Of a stretch of 64,000 bases of DNA, positions 32,915 through 42,247 are shown one piece after another. Positions within the stretch are counted from its first letter, which is position 1. Each line of letters begins with the position of its first letter. The stretch covers positions 10,624 through 74,623 of the forward strand of contig JBBIKG010000017.1 in assembly GCA_037445555.1 (NCBI GenBank), written 5' to 3'. The DNA is from JAAYJT01 sp037445555. GTDB lineage: Bacteria; Bacteroidota; Bacteroidia; Bacteroidales; JAAYJT01. The translations under genes were made by a program, and so were the position numbers. The notes under the pieces are model-generated. The model worked only from the letters and a program-made list of their open reading frames with translations, was not told the origin of the DNA and did no database searches.

Positions 32915-35329
32915 TCAGGTTACGATGCTGGCTACTTGATAGAAGATAAGCGAAACCAGATAAGCAAGTATGGTGGTATATACCACTACAAATGCAACCC
33001 ATTTCCAGCTGCCCGACTCCTTGTAGATTGCAGCTAAAACACCTACGCACGGGAAATATATCAGGATGAAGAGCATAAAACTAAACGCAACTATCGGATT
33101 GATGATATTCTGTCCCGCTTTTTCCCCCTCCGTATAGGTTTGCACCTTTAATTTATCGGCAAGCGAGACAGGTTGTTCGGTTTCATTATTGTTGTCAGAA
33201 TAGAGCACGCCTAGCGTTCCGACTACGACTTCTTTTGCCGCTATTCCGGTAAGGAGCGAAATACTCATTTTCCAGTCAAAACCCAGGGGTGCCATGGCCG
33301 GTTCGATAAATTTGCCTATGCGGACAATGTAGCTCGTATGCATCGACGGATCTTTGGACCCAACAGAAGTATGCTCGTTACTATCGTTTTCGGAATGTAA
33401 TGGTCGCGGAAAATACCCCAGCGCCCATATAAGTATAGATGCAACAAGAATTACTCCCGCAATTTTTTTAAGGTATTGCTCGCTTCGAAACCACATGTGC
33501 CGCGCTATAGAGCGAATAGTCGGCAAACGATATGGCGGGAGTTCCATCACAAAAGGCGTTTCCTGTTTGCGGAACACCGTCTTCTGCAAAAGCAACGATG
33601 TGCCAATGGCAATAACTATGCCAAGTACATACATTGAAAACAGAATACTACCTTGATAATTATGGAAGAATGCAGTGATGAATAAGATATAAACGGGTAG
33701 TCTGGCGCTACACGACATAAATGGATTGACCAGCATTGTAAGTAGTCGGTCTCTCCGGCTCTCGATAATGCGTGTCGAGAGGATGGCAGGCACATTGCAA
33801 CCAAATCCCATAATGAGCGGAATAAACGATTTTCCGTGCAATCCCATACGGTGCATCAGTTTGTCCATGATAAATACGGCTCTGGCCATATATCCGGTAT
33901 CCTCCATGAGTGATATGAAAAAATACAACAGAAGTATGTTTGGAAGAAATACGATCACACCGCCAACACCGCCGATTATGCCCTGAATGAGTAGGTCTTT
34001 TAGCCAGCCCGCAGCCATATTTGTCTGTAAAAGCTCCGAAATATGCCCAACAAATTGTTCAATCCATGCTACGGGATATGCGCCCACTTTAAATGTGATA
34101 AAGAAGGTGAGCCACATAAACAAGGCGAAAATCGGGAAGCCCCATATACGATGCGTTATCACCTGATCAATGAGCTCGCTTCGCCGCACCAACCGTTGGG
34201 GATTGGGTTGAAAGGTTTCACGCAGGGCCCCGGCAATGAACCCATAACGGGCGTTGGTAATTAGTGATTCTGTATCTTCGTTAAATTCTTTCTCAATGCG
34301 CGCAATATGTAACTGGCTAATATTACTGATTTCTTCATAATTATTACATTGCTCCAGCCTGCGCCTTGTTCGCTGGTCTTTCTCAAGCGATTTTACAGCT
34401 AGAAACCTTGGCGAGATATGGTCAGTGACGAAGTTGTTTTCCGGTATATTGATAACCGATTGAAGCGAAGTGATACCCAGTTCAATCCTTTCCCCATAAC
34501 TGATATGAATATGCCGTGTGCTTGTTTCACGGCCTTCATACACGGCTATTACTTTTCGGAAAAGATCAACAATTCCCTTACCGCGTGAAGCTACGGTCGG
34601 AACAAAAGGAATACCCAAAAGTTTGCCCAGATATTCGTAATCAAGGGTGTCGCCTTTCTTTTTCAGATCGTCGAACATATTCAGGGCTACTACTACCCTG
34701 ATATCCATATCGATAAGCTGGGTAGTGAGATACAGGTTGCGTTCAATATTTGAAGCATCCACTATGTTGATTACCACATCGGGCATTTGCTCAACGATAA
34801 AATCTCTGACATATACCTCCTCAGGCGAGTAGGCGGTCATCGAATACGTTCCGGGAAGATCGGTTAGGTGGAACATGTATCCATCGAGATCATACTGAGC
34901 TTCTTTTGCTTCAACTGTTACTCCACTGTAGTTTCCCACCCTTTCGCGCGAGCCCGAGGCATGGTTGAACAAGGTAGTTTTTCCGGAGTTGGGGTTGCCA
35001 ACCAGTGCCACATGGATGTGCCGGCCTACACGCAAAGCTTTTTGCGATAGCAAAAGGTTGCCGGGATGCGAATGAGGATACGTTGTATTTGCCTGGAAAT
35101 CAATTTCCTCAGTCACGACTTCAATGTGCTCCGCTTCGCTACGCCGTAATGACACATTATATCCCATCACGTTATATTCAACCGGATCGCCCAGAGGGGC
35201 TATCTGAATAGCAGTCACCTCTTTCCCCGGTACAAAGCCCATCTCAAGAATGCGCTTGCGAAAGGCTCCCCGTCCTTTAACCTTGGTGATTATCGCCTTT
35301 TCCCCTGCTATCAGTTCCGACAATTGCAT
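32915..35329 (-). CDS. feoB: Ferrous iron transporter FeoA-FeoB fusion
   Basis: An 804-residue fusion. Residues 1-75 are a FeoA SH3-like domain. The FeoB G protein follows, with GNPNSGKTTLFN at 111-122, DLPG at 157-160 and ALNMFDDL. The rest is the membrane part with about eight to ten helices, including IMGFGCNVPAILSTR in the Fe2+ path. It imports Fe2+ across the inner membrane. FeoA fused to FeoB is typical of Bacteroidota. A 19-base palindrome overlaps its start site of transcription and suggests repression by an iron regulator. Confidence 0.95.
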   Translation of the reverse strand: MQLSELIAGEKAIITKVKGRGAFRKRILEMGFVPGKEVTAIQIAPLGDPVEYNVMGYNVSLRRSEAEHIEVVTEEIDFQANTTYPHSHPGNLLLSQKALRVGRHIHVALVGNPNSGKTTLFNHASGSRERVGNYSGVTVEAKEAQYDLDGYMFHLTDLPGTYSMTAYSPEEVYVRDFIVEQMPDVVINIVDASNIERNLYLTTQLIDMDIRVVVALNMFDDLKKKGDTLDYEYLGKLLGIPFVPTVASRGKGIVDLFRKVIAVYEGRETSTRHIHISYGERIELGITSLQSVINIPENNFVTDHISPRFLAVKSLEKDQRTRRRLEQCNNYEEISNISQLHIARIEKEFNEDTESLITNARYGFIAGALRETFQPNPQRLVRRSELIDQVITHRIWGFPIFALFMWLTFFITFKVGAYPVAWIEQFVGHISELLQTNMAAGWLKDLLIQGIIGGVGGVIVFLPNILLLYFFISLMEDTGYMARAVFIMDKLMHRMGLHGKSFIPLIMGFGCNVPAILSTRIIESRRDRLLTMLVNPFMSCSARLPVYILFITAFFHNYQGSILFSMYVLGIVIAIGTSLLLQKTVFRKQETPFVMELPPYRLPTIRSIARHMWFRSEQYLKKIAGVILVASILIWALGYFPRPLHSENDSNEHTSVGSKDPSMHTSYIVRIGKFIEPAMAPLGFDWKMSISLLTGIAAKEVVVGTLGVLYSDNNNETEQPVSLADKLKVQTYTEGEKAGQNIINPIVAFSFMLFILIYFPCVGVLAAIYKESGSWKWVAFVVVYTTILAYLVSLIFYQVASIVT

Positions 35330-35336
35330 GGTTCTT

Positions 35337-35355
35337 ATTTAGAATCATTTTAAAT
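35337..35355. promoter_or_regulatory. Iron-regulator-like palindrome over the feoAB start
   Basis: ATTTAGAAT-C-ATTTTAAAT is an inverted repeat with 8 of 9 base pairs matching. It lies just after the feoAB -7 element and 8 bases before the ATG, covering the likely transcription start. Size and position fit a Fur- or DtxR-type repressor. Which protein binds is inference. Confidence 0.6.
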
Positions 35356-35357
35356 TA

Positions 35358-35365
35358 CAAAAGTA
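35358..35365 (-). promoter_or_regulatory. -7 element TACTTTTG for feoAB
   Basis: On the minus strand TACTTTTG precedes ATG 35329 by 28 bases. The palindrome described separately starts 2 bases downstream of it. Confidence 0.62.
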
Positions 35366-35445
35366 TCAGTTTTTTTACTCGGAATACATTTTTAATTTTT
35401 CTAAACCAAAATTTCGTTGCTGTATTCAATACGGATGTCTTGTTG

Positions 35446-35453
35446 TATTTTTG
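35446..35453 (+). promoter_or_regulatory. -7 element TATTTTTG for the photolyase gene
   Basis: TATTTTTG fits TAnnTTTG and is 86 bases before ATG 35540, giving a leader of about 80 bases. Divergent from the feoAB promoter. Confidence 0.45.
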
Positions 35454-35539
35454 GCATTCAGGCATTATGCATCTCATTCTGTTGATTTCAAAAGTGTTTG
35501 CTGGCTGCCGGGTTTAGAATTTCAAGGCTCTCAATCAAG

Positions 35540-36865
35540 ATGAATCAAAATATTGGCCATACAAGTGACTCTTATGCAATCTTTTGGCACCGCCGCGATC
35601 TGAGAATGAACGACAATACAGGTTTACACCATGCCCTGCTTTCCGGCCTGAAAGTTATCCCGTTATTTATCTTCGATACGGATATATTGTCAAAAATTGA
35701 TGACCGGGGTGATGCCAGGGTCGAATTCATTGTAAAACAACTTGATCAATTGCGCCAGGCATATCAACGTTATGGGGGTGATTTGCTGCTGAAGATCGGA
35801 AAACCTGTTCGGGTTCTTGATGAGCTGCAGGAACAGTTTAATTTGAAAGCCATTTATACAAATACTGACTATGAACCATATGCGAGGCAACGCGATCAAG
35901 AGGTTGCAGACATGTTGAAGAGTAAGGGTGTCGGGTTTCAATCATTCAAAGATCAGGTTATTTTTGAGAAAGATGAAATTCTGAAATCAGACGGATCCCC
36001 TTATACGGTTTTCACTCCGTACATGAAAAAATGGAAAGAAAAGCTGCTCACAACAGGAATCAGGCGATACCCTACGGAGAACTTAATGCAAGCAATTATT
36101 CATGCTCGCTTTGATCCCTCTCCCTCTCTCGCTGACCTAGGTTTCTACGGGCTAAATCTTAAATTTCCCGATCCCAAACTCGACAGGCGGATAATATTCA
36201 ATTATGAAAAGAACAGAGATTATCCCGCGCTTGACGGAACTTCGCGACTTGGCATCCATCTGCGGTTTGGGACCCTTAGCATCCGATTTCTGGTTGAGGA
36301 AGCCGAAAGGCTCAGCCAGTTGTGGTTAAATGAACTGATATGGCGGGAGTTTTTTATGCAAATCCTGTATCATTTTCCCCATACCGTTTACAAAGCATTT
36401 AAACCCGCTTTTGATAACATCCGATGGCTAAATGATGAACATTTGTTTGAGGCCTGGCGACGTGGACAAACTGGTTACCCTATGGTGGATGCGGGATTGC
36501 GCGAACTGCTATCAACGGGATTCATGCATAATCGTGTCAGAATGGTTGTCGCCAGTTTCCTTTGCAAGCACCTGCTCACCGACTGGCGGATAGGAGAGGC
36601 TTGGTTTGCTTCACAGCTTCTCGATTTCGAACAGGCATCGAATGTTGGCAACTGGCAGTGGGCAGCAGGCAGCGGCTGTGATGCGGCGCCTTATTTCAGG
36701 GTGTTCAATCCGTCCCTTCAGGCCGAAAGGTTTGATCCGCAGGAGAAATATATTAGGAAATGGATTCCTGAACTGGGTACATCGGACTATCCCAAACCGG
36801 TTGTTGATCATGATTTTGCACGAAAACGAGCCATAGAAGCGTACAAGAAAGCACTTTCGGTGTAA
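35540..36865 (+). CDS. phrB: Deoxyribodipyrimidine photolyase (cryptochrome/photolyase family)
   Basis: From ATG 35540 the protein has 441 residues; upstream in-frame codons to 35498 look non-coding. The N-terminal alpha/beta domain starts AIFWHRRDLRMNDNTGL. The C-terminal FAD domain has LNELIWREFFMQILYHFP, TGYPMVDAGLRELLSTGFMHNRVRM and NWQWAAGSGCDAAPYFRVFNP, which are class I CPD photolyase signatures. It uses blue light to split pyrimidine dimers. A photolyase suggests exposure to light. A cryptochrome role cannot be excluded but the motifs favour repair. Confidence 0.93.
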   Translation: MNQNIGHTSDSYAIFWHRRDLRMNDNTGLHHALLSGLKVIPLFIFDTDILSKIDDRGDARVEFIVKQLDQLRQAYQRYGGDLLLKIGKPVRVLDELQEQFNLKAIYTNTDYEPYARQRDQEVADMLKSKGVGFQSFKDQVIFEKDEILKSDGSPYTVFTPYMKKWKEKLLTTGIRRYPTENLMQAIIHARFDPSPSLADLGFYGLNLKFPDPKLDRRIIFNYEKNRDYPALDGTSRLGIHLRFGTLSIRFLVEEAERLSQLWLNELIWREFFMQILYHFPHTVYKAFKPAFDNIRWLNDEHLFEAWRRGQTGYPMVDAGLRELLSTGFMHNRVRMVVASFLCKHLLTDWRIGEAWFASQLLDFEQASNVGNWQWAAGSGCDAAPYFRVFNPSLQAERFDPQEKYIRKWIPELGTSDYPKPVVDHDFARKRAIEAYKKALSV

Positions 36866-36972
36866 TGTTCCGTCTTTTTGAATTAGCTAAAACTTATTAA
36901 CACGCCGATTTTTCAGAAGCCTATTCGCTAATTTTACAGGCTCTTCTTATCTTCAATCAGTTAGGTTTTCTT

Positions 36973-39900
36973 ATGCCGGAATTTGTTCATTTGCACGTAC
37001 ATAGCCAGTATTCAATCCTTGATGGTGCGGCTTCATTCAGCAATTTACTTAAAAAGACCAAGGAGCTCGGGATGGAATCTATCGCCATCACTGACCATGG
37101 AAATATGTATGGCATCCTGGAGTTCCAGCAGCTTGCCAAAGGAAGTGGTATTAAACCCATTATTGGATGTGAAATTTATGTTTCGCCGACCAACCGGTTC
37201 GATAAGCGCGGAAGGGAAGACCGAAGCGGACACCACCTGATTCTGCTCGCAAAAAACCTACAAGGCTATTTTAACCTGAGCAAACTCTGTTCGCTAGGTT
37301 TCAAGGAGGGCTTTTATTATACAGCGCGAATTGACAAAGAACTTCTGCAACAATACAAAGAAGGCCTGATTGCATCGAGTGCCTGTCTGGGCGGAGAACT
37401 GGCTGAAACAATACTTTCGGGCGGGCTCGAAAAGGCCGAGGCGGTGGTGCGGCAATACCAAGGATGGTTTGGAGATGACTATTATCTCGAAATGATGGAT
37501 CATGGCTGGCCGAATCAGAAAAAAGTCAACGAAGCACTGGTGACGTTGTCGAAACGTACGGGTGCCAAACTTATAGCCACCAATGATGTTCATTTTGTGA
37601 ATGCCGCAGATTACGAAGCCCACAAAATCCTGATCTGCCTCAATACGGGGAAAGAGCTGGATGAGGCCGGAAGTCTCCACTACACAGGCAATGAGTACCT
37701 GAAATCGCCGGATGAGATGGCGGCACTTTTTGCTGATTATCCAGAAGCAATCGAGAATACGGTTGAGATAAGTAAGAAGATTGAAAATTTCATTATTACT
37801 ACCGACCATCCTCTGCTTCCGCAATTTCCCGTGCCTTCCGATTTCTCGGACGAAATGGAGTATTTGACCTACCTTACTTACAACGGTGCTAAAAAATACT
37901 ACCCCGATTTCACAAATGAGGTAAAAGAACGCATCGAATTTGAACTCGAGGTGATAAAAAAAACCGGATATGCTGGGTATTTCCTCATTGTGTATGACTT
38001 TATAAAAAAAGCCAGAGAGATGGGGGTGCTGGTCGGTCCCGGCCGAGGATCCGCTGCTGGGTCAATTGTATCCTATCTGCTCGAGATCACACGTATCGAC
38101 CCTTTACGCTACCGGTTGCTCTTCGAGCGCTTCTTGAATCCCGAGCGTATCACCATGCCCGATATTGATGTGGACTTTGATGATGAAGGCAGAGATAAGG
38201 TGTTGAAATATGTGATTGATAAATACGGTGAAAGCCGTGTGGCACAGATCATTACCTTTGGCACAATGGCCGCCCGCTCGGCCATTCGCGATGTGGCGCG
38301 CGTGCTCAAGCTCCCGCTTCCGGATGCAGACAGGTTGGCTAAGATGGTCCCCGAAAAACCGGGCATCACCTTACAAAAAGCAATCCAATCAGTCACCGAA
38401 CTGCAGGAAGTGCTGAAGGGGGATAACGAAAAGATGAAGAAGACCCTGATCTATGCCCAGACACTCGAGGGCTCGAACCGCCACACGGGCAAGCATGCCT
38501 GCGGAGTAATCATCGGCCCTGACGACCTCATTAATTATGTCCCACTAGGGGTGGCTAAGGACAGCGAACTTATGGTTACCCAGTATGAAGGTAATCTGAT
38601 TGAAAAGATTGGCCTGTTGAAGATGGATTTTCTGGGATTAAAAACCCTATCGATAATCAAGGAAGCGTTAATAAACATAAAAATATTCGATGGTACAGAA
38701 ATCGACACCGATAACCTGCCACTTGACGATCACCTGACCTTTGAGCTCTATCGTAAAGGGGATACTATCGGCACATTTCAGTTTGAATCTGACGGTATGC
38801 GCAACGTTCTGCGCGAGTTACAGCCTACCAATATCGAAGACCTAATCGCTACAAACGCACTGTTCCGGCCTGGTCCTATGGATTTCATTCCAACCTACAT
38901 CAAACGAAAACATGGACGCGAGGAAGTGACCTTTCCCTTGCCGGTTTTGAGCTCGATCCTCGATTACACTTATGGAATCATGGTATATCAGGAGCAGATT
39001 ATGCAAACCACACAGGTGGTTGCCGGATTCACACCAGGTCATGCCGACGAATTTCGAAAGGTTATGGGAAAAAAGGAAAAGGAAAAAGTTCCTCCACTGC
39101 GCGAAGCGTTTATCAAGGGTGCCATCAGAAACGGGTATAGCGAAGAAGACAGCAATAAGCTGTTTGACATCATGCAATCCTTTGCCCAGTATGGCTTTAA
39201 CCGCTCTCACTCTGCCGCATACAGCATCATTGCCTATCAAACAGCTTACCTTAAGGCCCATTATCCCGCGCAGTATATGGCTGCAGTGCTTACACACAAC
39301 CTTGGCGAAATAAAAAAAATTACCTCGCTGATTGACGAGTGCCGCAGGATGGGAATTCCGGTGTTAGGCCCCGATATCAACGAAAGTGAGCTGAGTTTCA
39401 GGGTTAATACAAAAGGCGAAATCAGGTTCGGACTAGCTGCAGTAAAAGGTGTGGGTGAATCGGCGGTGAATGAAATAATAACCGAGCGCGAACAAAACGG
39501 CCCGTTTACCGATATTTTTGATTTGACCCGACGTGTTAACCTTCGATCGGTGAACAAAAGGACTCTGGAATCCTTGGCATACGCCGGTGCGTTCGATGGC
39601 TTCGGAAATATGCACCGGGCACAGTATTTCTTTCGCGAAGACAATGATGAAAGTAACTTCCTGGATAAAATCATCAGGTATGCAAATGCAGTGCAAACTA
39701 GAGCCAACTCGGTGCAGCACAGCTTGTTTGGCGGCGATGACAATACCCTGATCAGCGCAATAGAAATTCCGGCTTGCAACCATTGGACGAAGATGGAGCA
39801 ACTCAGATACGAACGCGAAGTCACAGGTTTTTATATGTCAGGGCATCCCCTGGATGATTACCGGCTCGAGTTCGATATATTGTGCAATATCAACCTGACT

Positions 39901-40434
39901 GAAATCAAGGATGATCCGATAAAGATACTTAACCGGCCCCTGATATTCGCCGGCCTCATCACATCTGTTGCCAATAAAATTGGTAAAAACAATAAACCTT
40001 ATACCAGCTTTACGATCGAAGATTTTAACGATCAGTACCCGTTGTTGCTCTTTTCAGAAGAGTCTTTAAAATACCGGCACCTGCTGATCGAAGGCACTGC
40101 AGTGATCGTTAATGGCCAGATGCAGCAGCGTTATGGGCAAGAGGATCGCTATGAAATGAAGGTAGCCAATATTTCGTTGTTGGCCGAGGCGCTGGATAAA
40201 ATGATACATAATATCAACCTCACCATTCCTCTACAGGAGGTTGATGATAAGCTGATCAGGAAATTGCTTTCAAAAATTAAAAAGAACTGGGGCGATTGCA
40301 CGCTAAGCCTAAGAGTGGCAGATGTAGACGACAAGATATCGGTTAGCCTGATTGCTACAAAACACCGGGTTGAGTGTTCTTCTTTGCTGAAGGATCTACG
40401 TGATATGCCAAATATTGGTTTTAAACTTTCCTGA
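36973..40434 (+). CDS. dnaE: DNA polymerase III subunit alpha
   Basis: A 1153-residue replicative polymerase of the DnaE type. The N-terminal PHP domain starts FVHLHVHSQYSILDG with metal-binding His residues. The catalytic acids lie in PDIDVDFDDEGRDKV at about 396. Finger and thumb regions include MVYQEQIMQ and FRKVMGKK, then a tandem HhH and an OB domain near 1010-1080. It copies the chromosome with the beta clamp. The PHP site looks complete, so it may proofread. It is a single gene with about 100 bases upstream, and I see no exact -7 element. Confidence 0.97.
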   Translation: MPEFVHLHVHSQYSILDGAASFSNLLKKTKELGMESIAITDHGNMYGILEFQQLAKGSGIKPIIGCEIYVSPTNRFDKRGREDRSGHHLILLAKNLQGYFNLSKLCSLGFKEGFYYTARIDKELLQQYKEGLIASSACLGGELAETILSGGLEKAEAVVRQYQGWFGDDYYLEMMDHGWPNQKKVNEALVTLSKRTGAKLIATNDVHFVNAADYEAHKILICLNTGKELDEAGSLHYTGNEYLKSPDEMAALFADYPEAIENTVEISKKIENFIITTDHPLLPQFPVPSDFSDEMEYLTYLTYNGAKKYYPDFTNEVKERIEFELEVIKKTGYAGYFLIVYDFIKKAREMGVLVGPGRGSAAGSIVSYLLEITRIDPLRYRLLFERFLNPERITMPDIDVDFDDEGRDKVLKYVIDKYGESRVAQIITFGTMAARSAIRDVARVLKLPLPDADRLAKMVPEKPGITLQKAIQSVTELQEVLKGDNEKMKKTLIYAQTLEGSNRHTGKHACGVIIGPDDLINYVPLGVAKDSELMVTQYEGNLIEKIGLLKMDFLGLKTLSIIKEALINIKIFDGTEIDTDNLPLDDHLTFELYRKGDTIGTFQFESDGMRNVLRELQPTNIEDLIATNALFRPGPMDFIPTYIKRKHGREEVTFPLPVLSSILDYTYGIMVYQEQIMQTTQVVAGFTPGHADEFRKVMGKKEKEKVPPLREAFIKGAIRNGYSEEDSNKLFDIMQSFAQYGFNRSHSAAYSIIAYQTAYLKAHYPAQYMAAVLTHNLGEIKKITSLIDECRRMGIPVLGPDINESELSFRVNTKGEIRFGLAAVKGVGESAVNEIITEREQNGPFTDIFDLTRRVNLRSVNKRTLESLAYAGAFDGFGNMHRAQYFFREDNDESNFLDKIIRYANAVQTRANSVQHSLFGGDDNTLISAIEIPACNHWTKMEQLRYEREVTGFYMSGHPLDDYRLEFDILCNINLTEIKDDPIKILNRPLIFAGLITSVANKIGKNNKPYTSFTIEDFNDQYPLLLFSEESLKYRHLLIEGTAVIVNGQMQQRYGQEDRYEMKVANISLLAEALDKMIHNINLTIPLQEVDDKLIRKLLSKIKKNWGDCTLSLRVADVDDKISVSLIATKHRVECSSLLKDLRDMPNIGFKLS

Positions 40435-40468
40435 TTATCGGATGTTAATTCCGGAATAAGAAAAATAG

Positions 40469-40476
40469 TACATTTG
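40469..40476 (+). promoter_or_regulatory. -7 element TACATTTG for trxA
   Basis: TACATTTG is 29 bases before ATG 40506, giving a leader of about 24 bases. Confidence 0.55.
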
Positions 40477-40505
40477 AAAATCCTAATCTTAAAATTCGTT
40501 TCGTT

Positions 40506-40823
40506 ATGGCACTTGAATTTAATGACGCCAACTTCGATGAACTGGCAATGAAAAGCGATAAACCGGTTGTTATTGATACGTGGGCTGTTTGGTGCGGCCC
40601 GTGCCGAATTATAGCACCCTATATTGAGGAAATGGCAATGGAATATGAGGGAAAAGCCGTTATTGGAAAACTCGATGTGGATAGTAATCCACACACAACT
40701 TCCAGGTTCGGAATACGCAACATACCCACCGTATTGTTTCTCAAAGGAGGCGAGGTAGTTGATAAACAGGTTGGTGCTGTACCAAAATCGGCGCTGGTTG
40801 CCAAACTCGAAAAATTGCTCTGA
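40506..40823 (+). CDS. trxA: Thioredoxin
   Basis: A 105-residue thioredoxin with the active site WCGPCR (C30 and C33), the cis-proline in RNIPTVLFLKGGE and normal length. It reduces disulfides in the cytoplasm and is the likely donor for Bcp. An oddity is AVWCGPC where most have ATWCGPC. There is no signal peptide, so it is cytoplasmic. It is followed by the DUF58 gene after about 90 bases. Confidence 0.95.
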   Translation: MALEFNDANFDELAMKSDKPVVIDTWAVWCGPCRIIAPYIEEMAMEYEGKAVIGKLDVDSNPHTTSRFGIRNIPTVLFLKGGEVVDKQVGAVPKSALVAKLEKLL

Positions 40824-40912
40824 TTCTCATAAGTACCTTTTGTATTTTTATTTAAGCCACGACTAATATTTATCAGTCCTTGGCTGATCTGTGGCTTCGT
40901 AATTTATTGACT

Positions 40913-41848
40913 ATGGACAGCAGCATCGACAGAAGTCGATTGCAGGAATTTACAGCCCTTGAACTCATTGCCAAACAGGCTGTTGAGGGCTTCATTATTG
41001 GATTGCACCGAAGCCCCTTTCACGGTTTTTCGGTCGAGTTTGCCGAGCACAGGCTATTTAACGCCGGAGAATCGACCAGACACATCGACTGGAAGCTCTA
41101 TGGCCGCACAGACCGATTGTACTCAAAAAAATACCAAGAAGAAACAAACCTCCGCTGTCAGGTTGTGATTGATCACTCTTCATCAATGTACTATCCGGCC
41201 ATTGCCAACCCATCACTCGAACAGCCCGATAAGATTACTTTTGCTGTGTATGCTTCTGCTGCATTGCTTTTAATGCTCAAGAAACAACGCGACGCATTAG
41301 GTTTGAGTGTTTTTTCCGATATGCTCGACACACACATTGTGCCGCGAAGCAGTTCCGTTCACCTCAAATACATTATTACTGCGCTTGAAAAACTTCTGCA
41401 AAGCCCCGAACCGCAGCAAAGAAGAAAAACCTCGGCAGCCGAAGTGCTTCACAACCTCGCCGAAAGCCTCCACAAAAGGTCGCTGGTGGTGGTTTTCAGC
41501 GATATGATGGAGAGTGAGCATGATCCTGAAGCAATATTTGATGCCTTGCAGCACCTGCGTCATAACAAGCACGAAGTCATCCTTTTTCACGTCACTGACC
41601 GGAAAACGGAGATCGAGTTTGCCTTCAGCAACCGCCCGCACCGGTTCATTGATCTTGAAAGCGGCAAAGACCTTAAACTGCTTCCGAATGAGGTGCGCGA
41701 GAGCTATGTAAACTATATGAACAAATTCACTAAGGAGCTTTCATTACGCTGTGCGAAGTACCGTATAGATTTTGTTGAGGCCGATATCCGAAAAGGCTTC
41801 AGGCAGGTCCTTCTTCCATTCCTTCTGAAGCGCGAAAAACTGTTTTAA
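40913..41848 (+). CDS. DUF58 domain protein
   Basis: From ATG 40913 the protein has 311 residues; a TTG at 40880 is a weaker start. It has the DUF58 core GESTRHIDWKLYGRTDRLYSKKYQEE and a von Willebrand A-like fold whose VVIDHSSSMYY is a MIDAS-type DxSxS metal site. DUF58 proteins usually work with MoxR AAA+ ATPases and VWA proteins, but no such genes are adjacent. There is no membrane anchor. The function is unknown. The sugE-like gene follows 3 bases after its stop. Confidence 0.88.
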   Translation: MDSSIDRSRLQEFTALELIAKQAVEGFIIGLHRSPFHGFSVEFAEHRLFNAGESTRHIDWKLYGRTDRLYSKKYQEETNLRCQVVIDHSSSMYYPAIANPSLEQPDKITFAVYASAALLLMLKKQRDALGLSVFSDMLDTHIVPRSSSVHLKYIITALEKLLQSPEPQQRRKTSAAEVLHNLAESLHKRSLVVVFSDMMESEHDPEAIFDALQHLRHNKHEVILFHVTDRKTEIEFAFSNRPHRFIDLESGKDLKLLPNEVRESYVNYMNKFTKELSLRCAKYRIDFVEADIRKGFRQVLLPFLLKREKLF

Positions 41849-41851
41849 GCC

Positions 41852-42172
41852 ATGGCCTGGTTTTATCTATTCATTGCCGGAATTTTTGAAATCGGATGGC
41901 CAGTTGGATTTAAGCTCTCGCAGTCGGGTGGTGCAAAGATTTTCTGGATAGCATTTTCTGTTGTTTCCATGGCGCTCAGCGGATATTTCCTGTGGCTCGC
42001 ACAAAAAACTATCCCTATAGGCACAGCCTATGCTGTGTGGACTGGCATTGGCGCTATGGGAGCGTTTTTAATCGGAATAGTCTTTTTCAGAGACCCGGTG
42101 ACATTCATCCGGGTACTTTCGGCTATGCTTATCGTGGCAGGTGTGGTTGGCCTTAGACTGTCGGCTCCTTAA
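41852..42172 (+). CDS. sugE: SMR family transporter, SugE/Gdx type
   Basis: A 106-residue membrane protein with four helices. The starting helix holds the essential Glu in AGIFEIGWPVGFK, and IGTAYAVWTGIGAMGAFLIGIVFF is the signature third helix. These features match SugE, now known as a guanidinium exporter (Gdx), rather than EmrE. It works as a dimer in the inner membrane and exchanges protons for cation. It starts 3 bases after the DUF58 stop, so the two are co-transcribed; the functional link is unclear. No guanidine riboswitch is seen. Confidence 0.9.
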   Translation: MAWFYLFIAGIFEIGWPVGFKLSQSGGAKIFWIAFSVVSMALSGYFLWLAQKTIPIGTAYAVWTGIGAMGAFLIGIVFFRDPVTFIRVLSAMLIVAGVVGLRLSAP

Positions 42173-42247
42173 ACCGCCGACCTGATACTTCATGTCGCCT
42201 GAAAACAATTTCACAGACCTGCTTGTTGAAAGACTAAATTCTCTGCT

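Noticed and set aside
39261..39824. A 187-codon antisense frame inside dnaE, with others at 37294-37824 and 40149-40694
   Set aside because: They lie opposite a fully conserved DnaE coding region, lack promoters and recognisable motifs, and are explained by codon bias of the sense gene.
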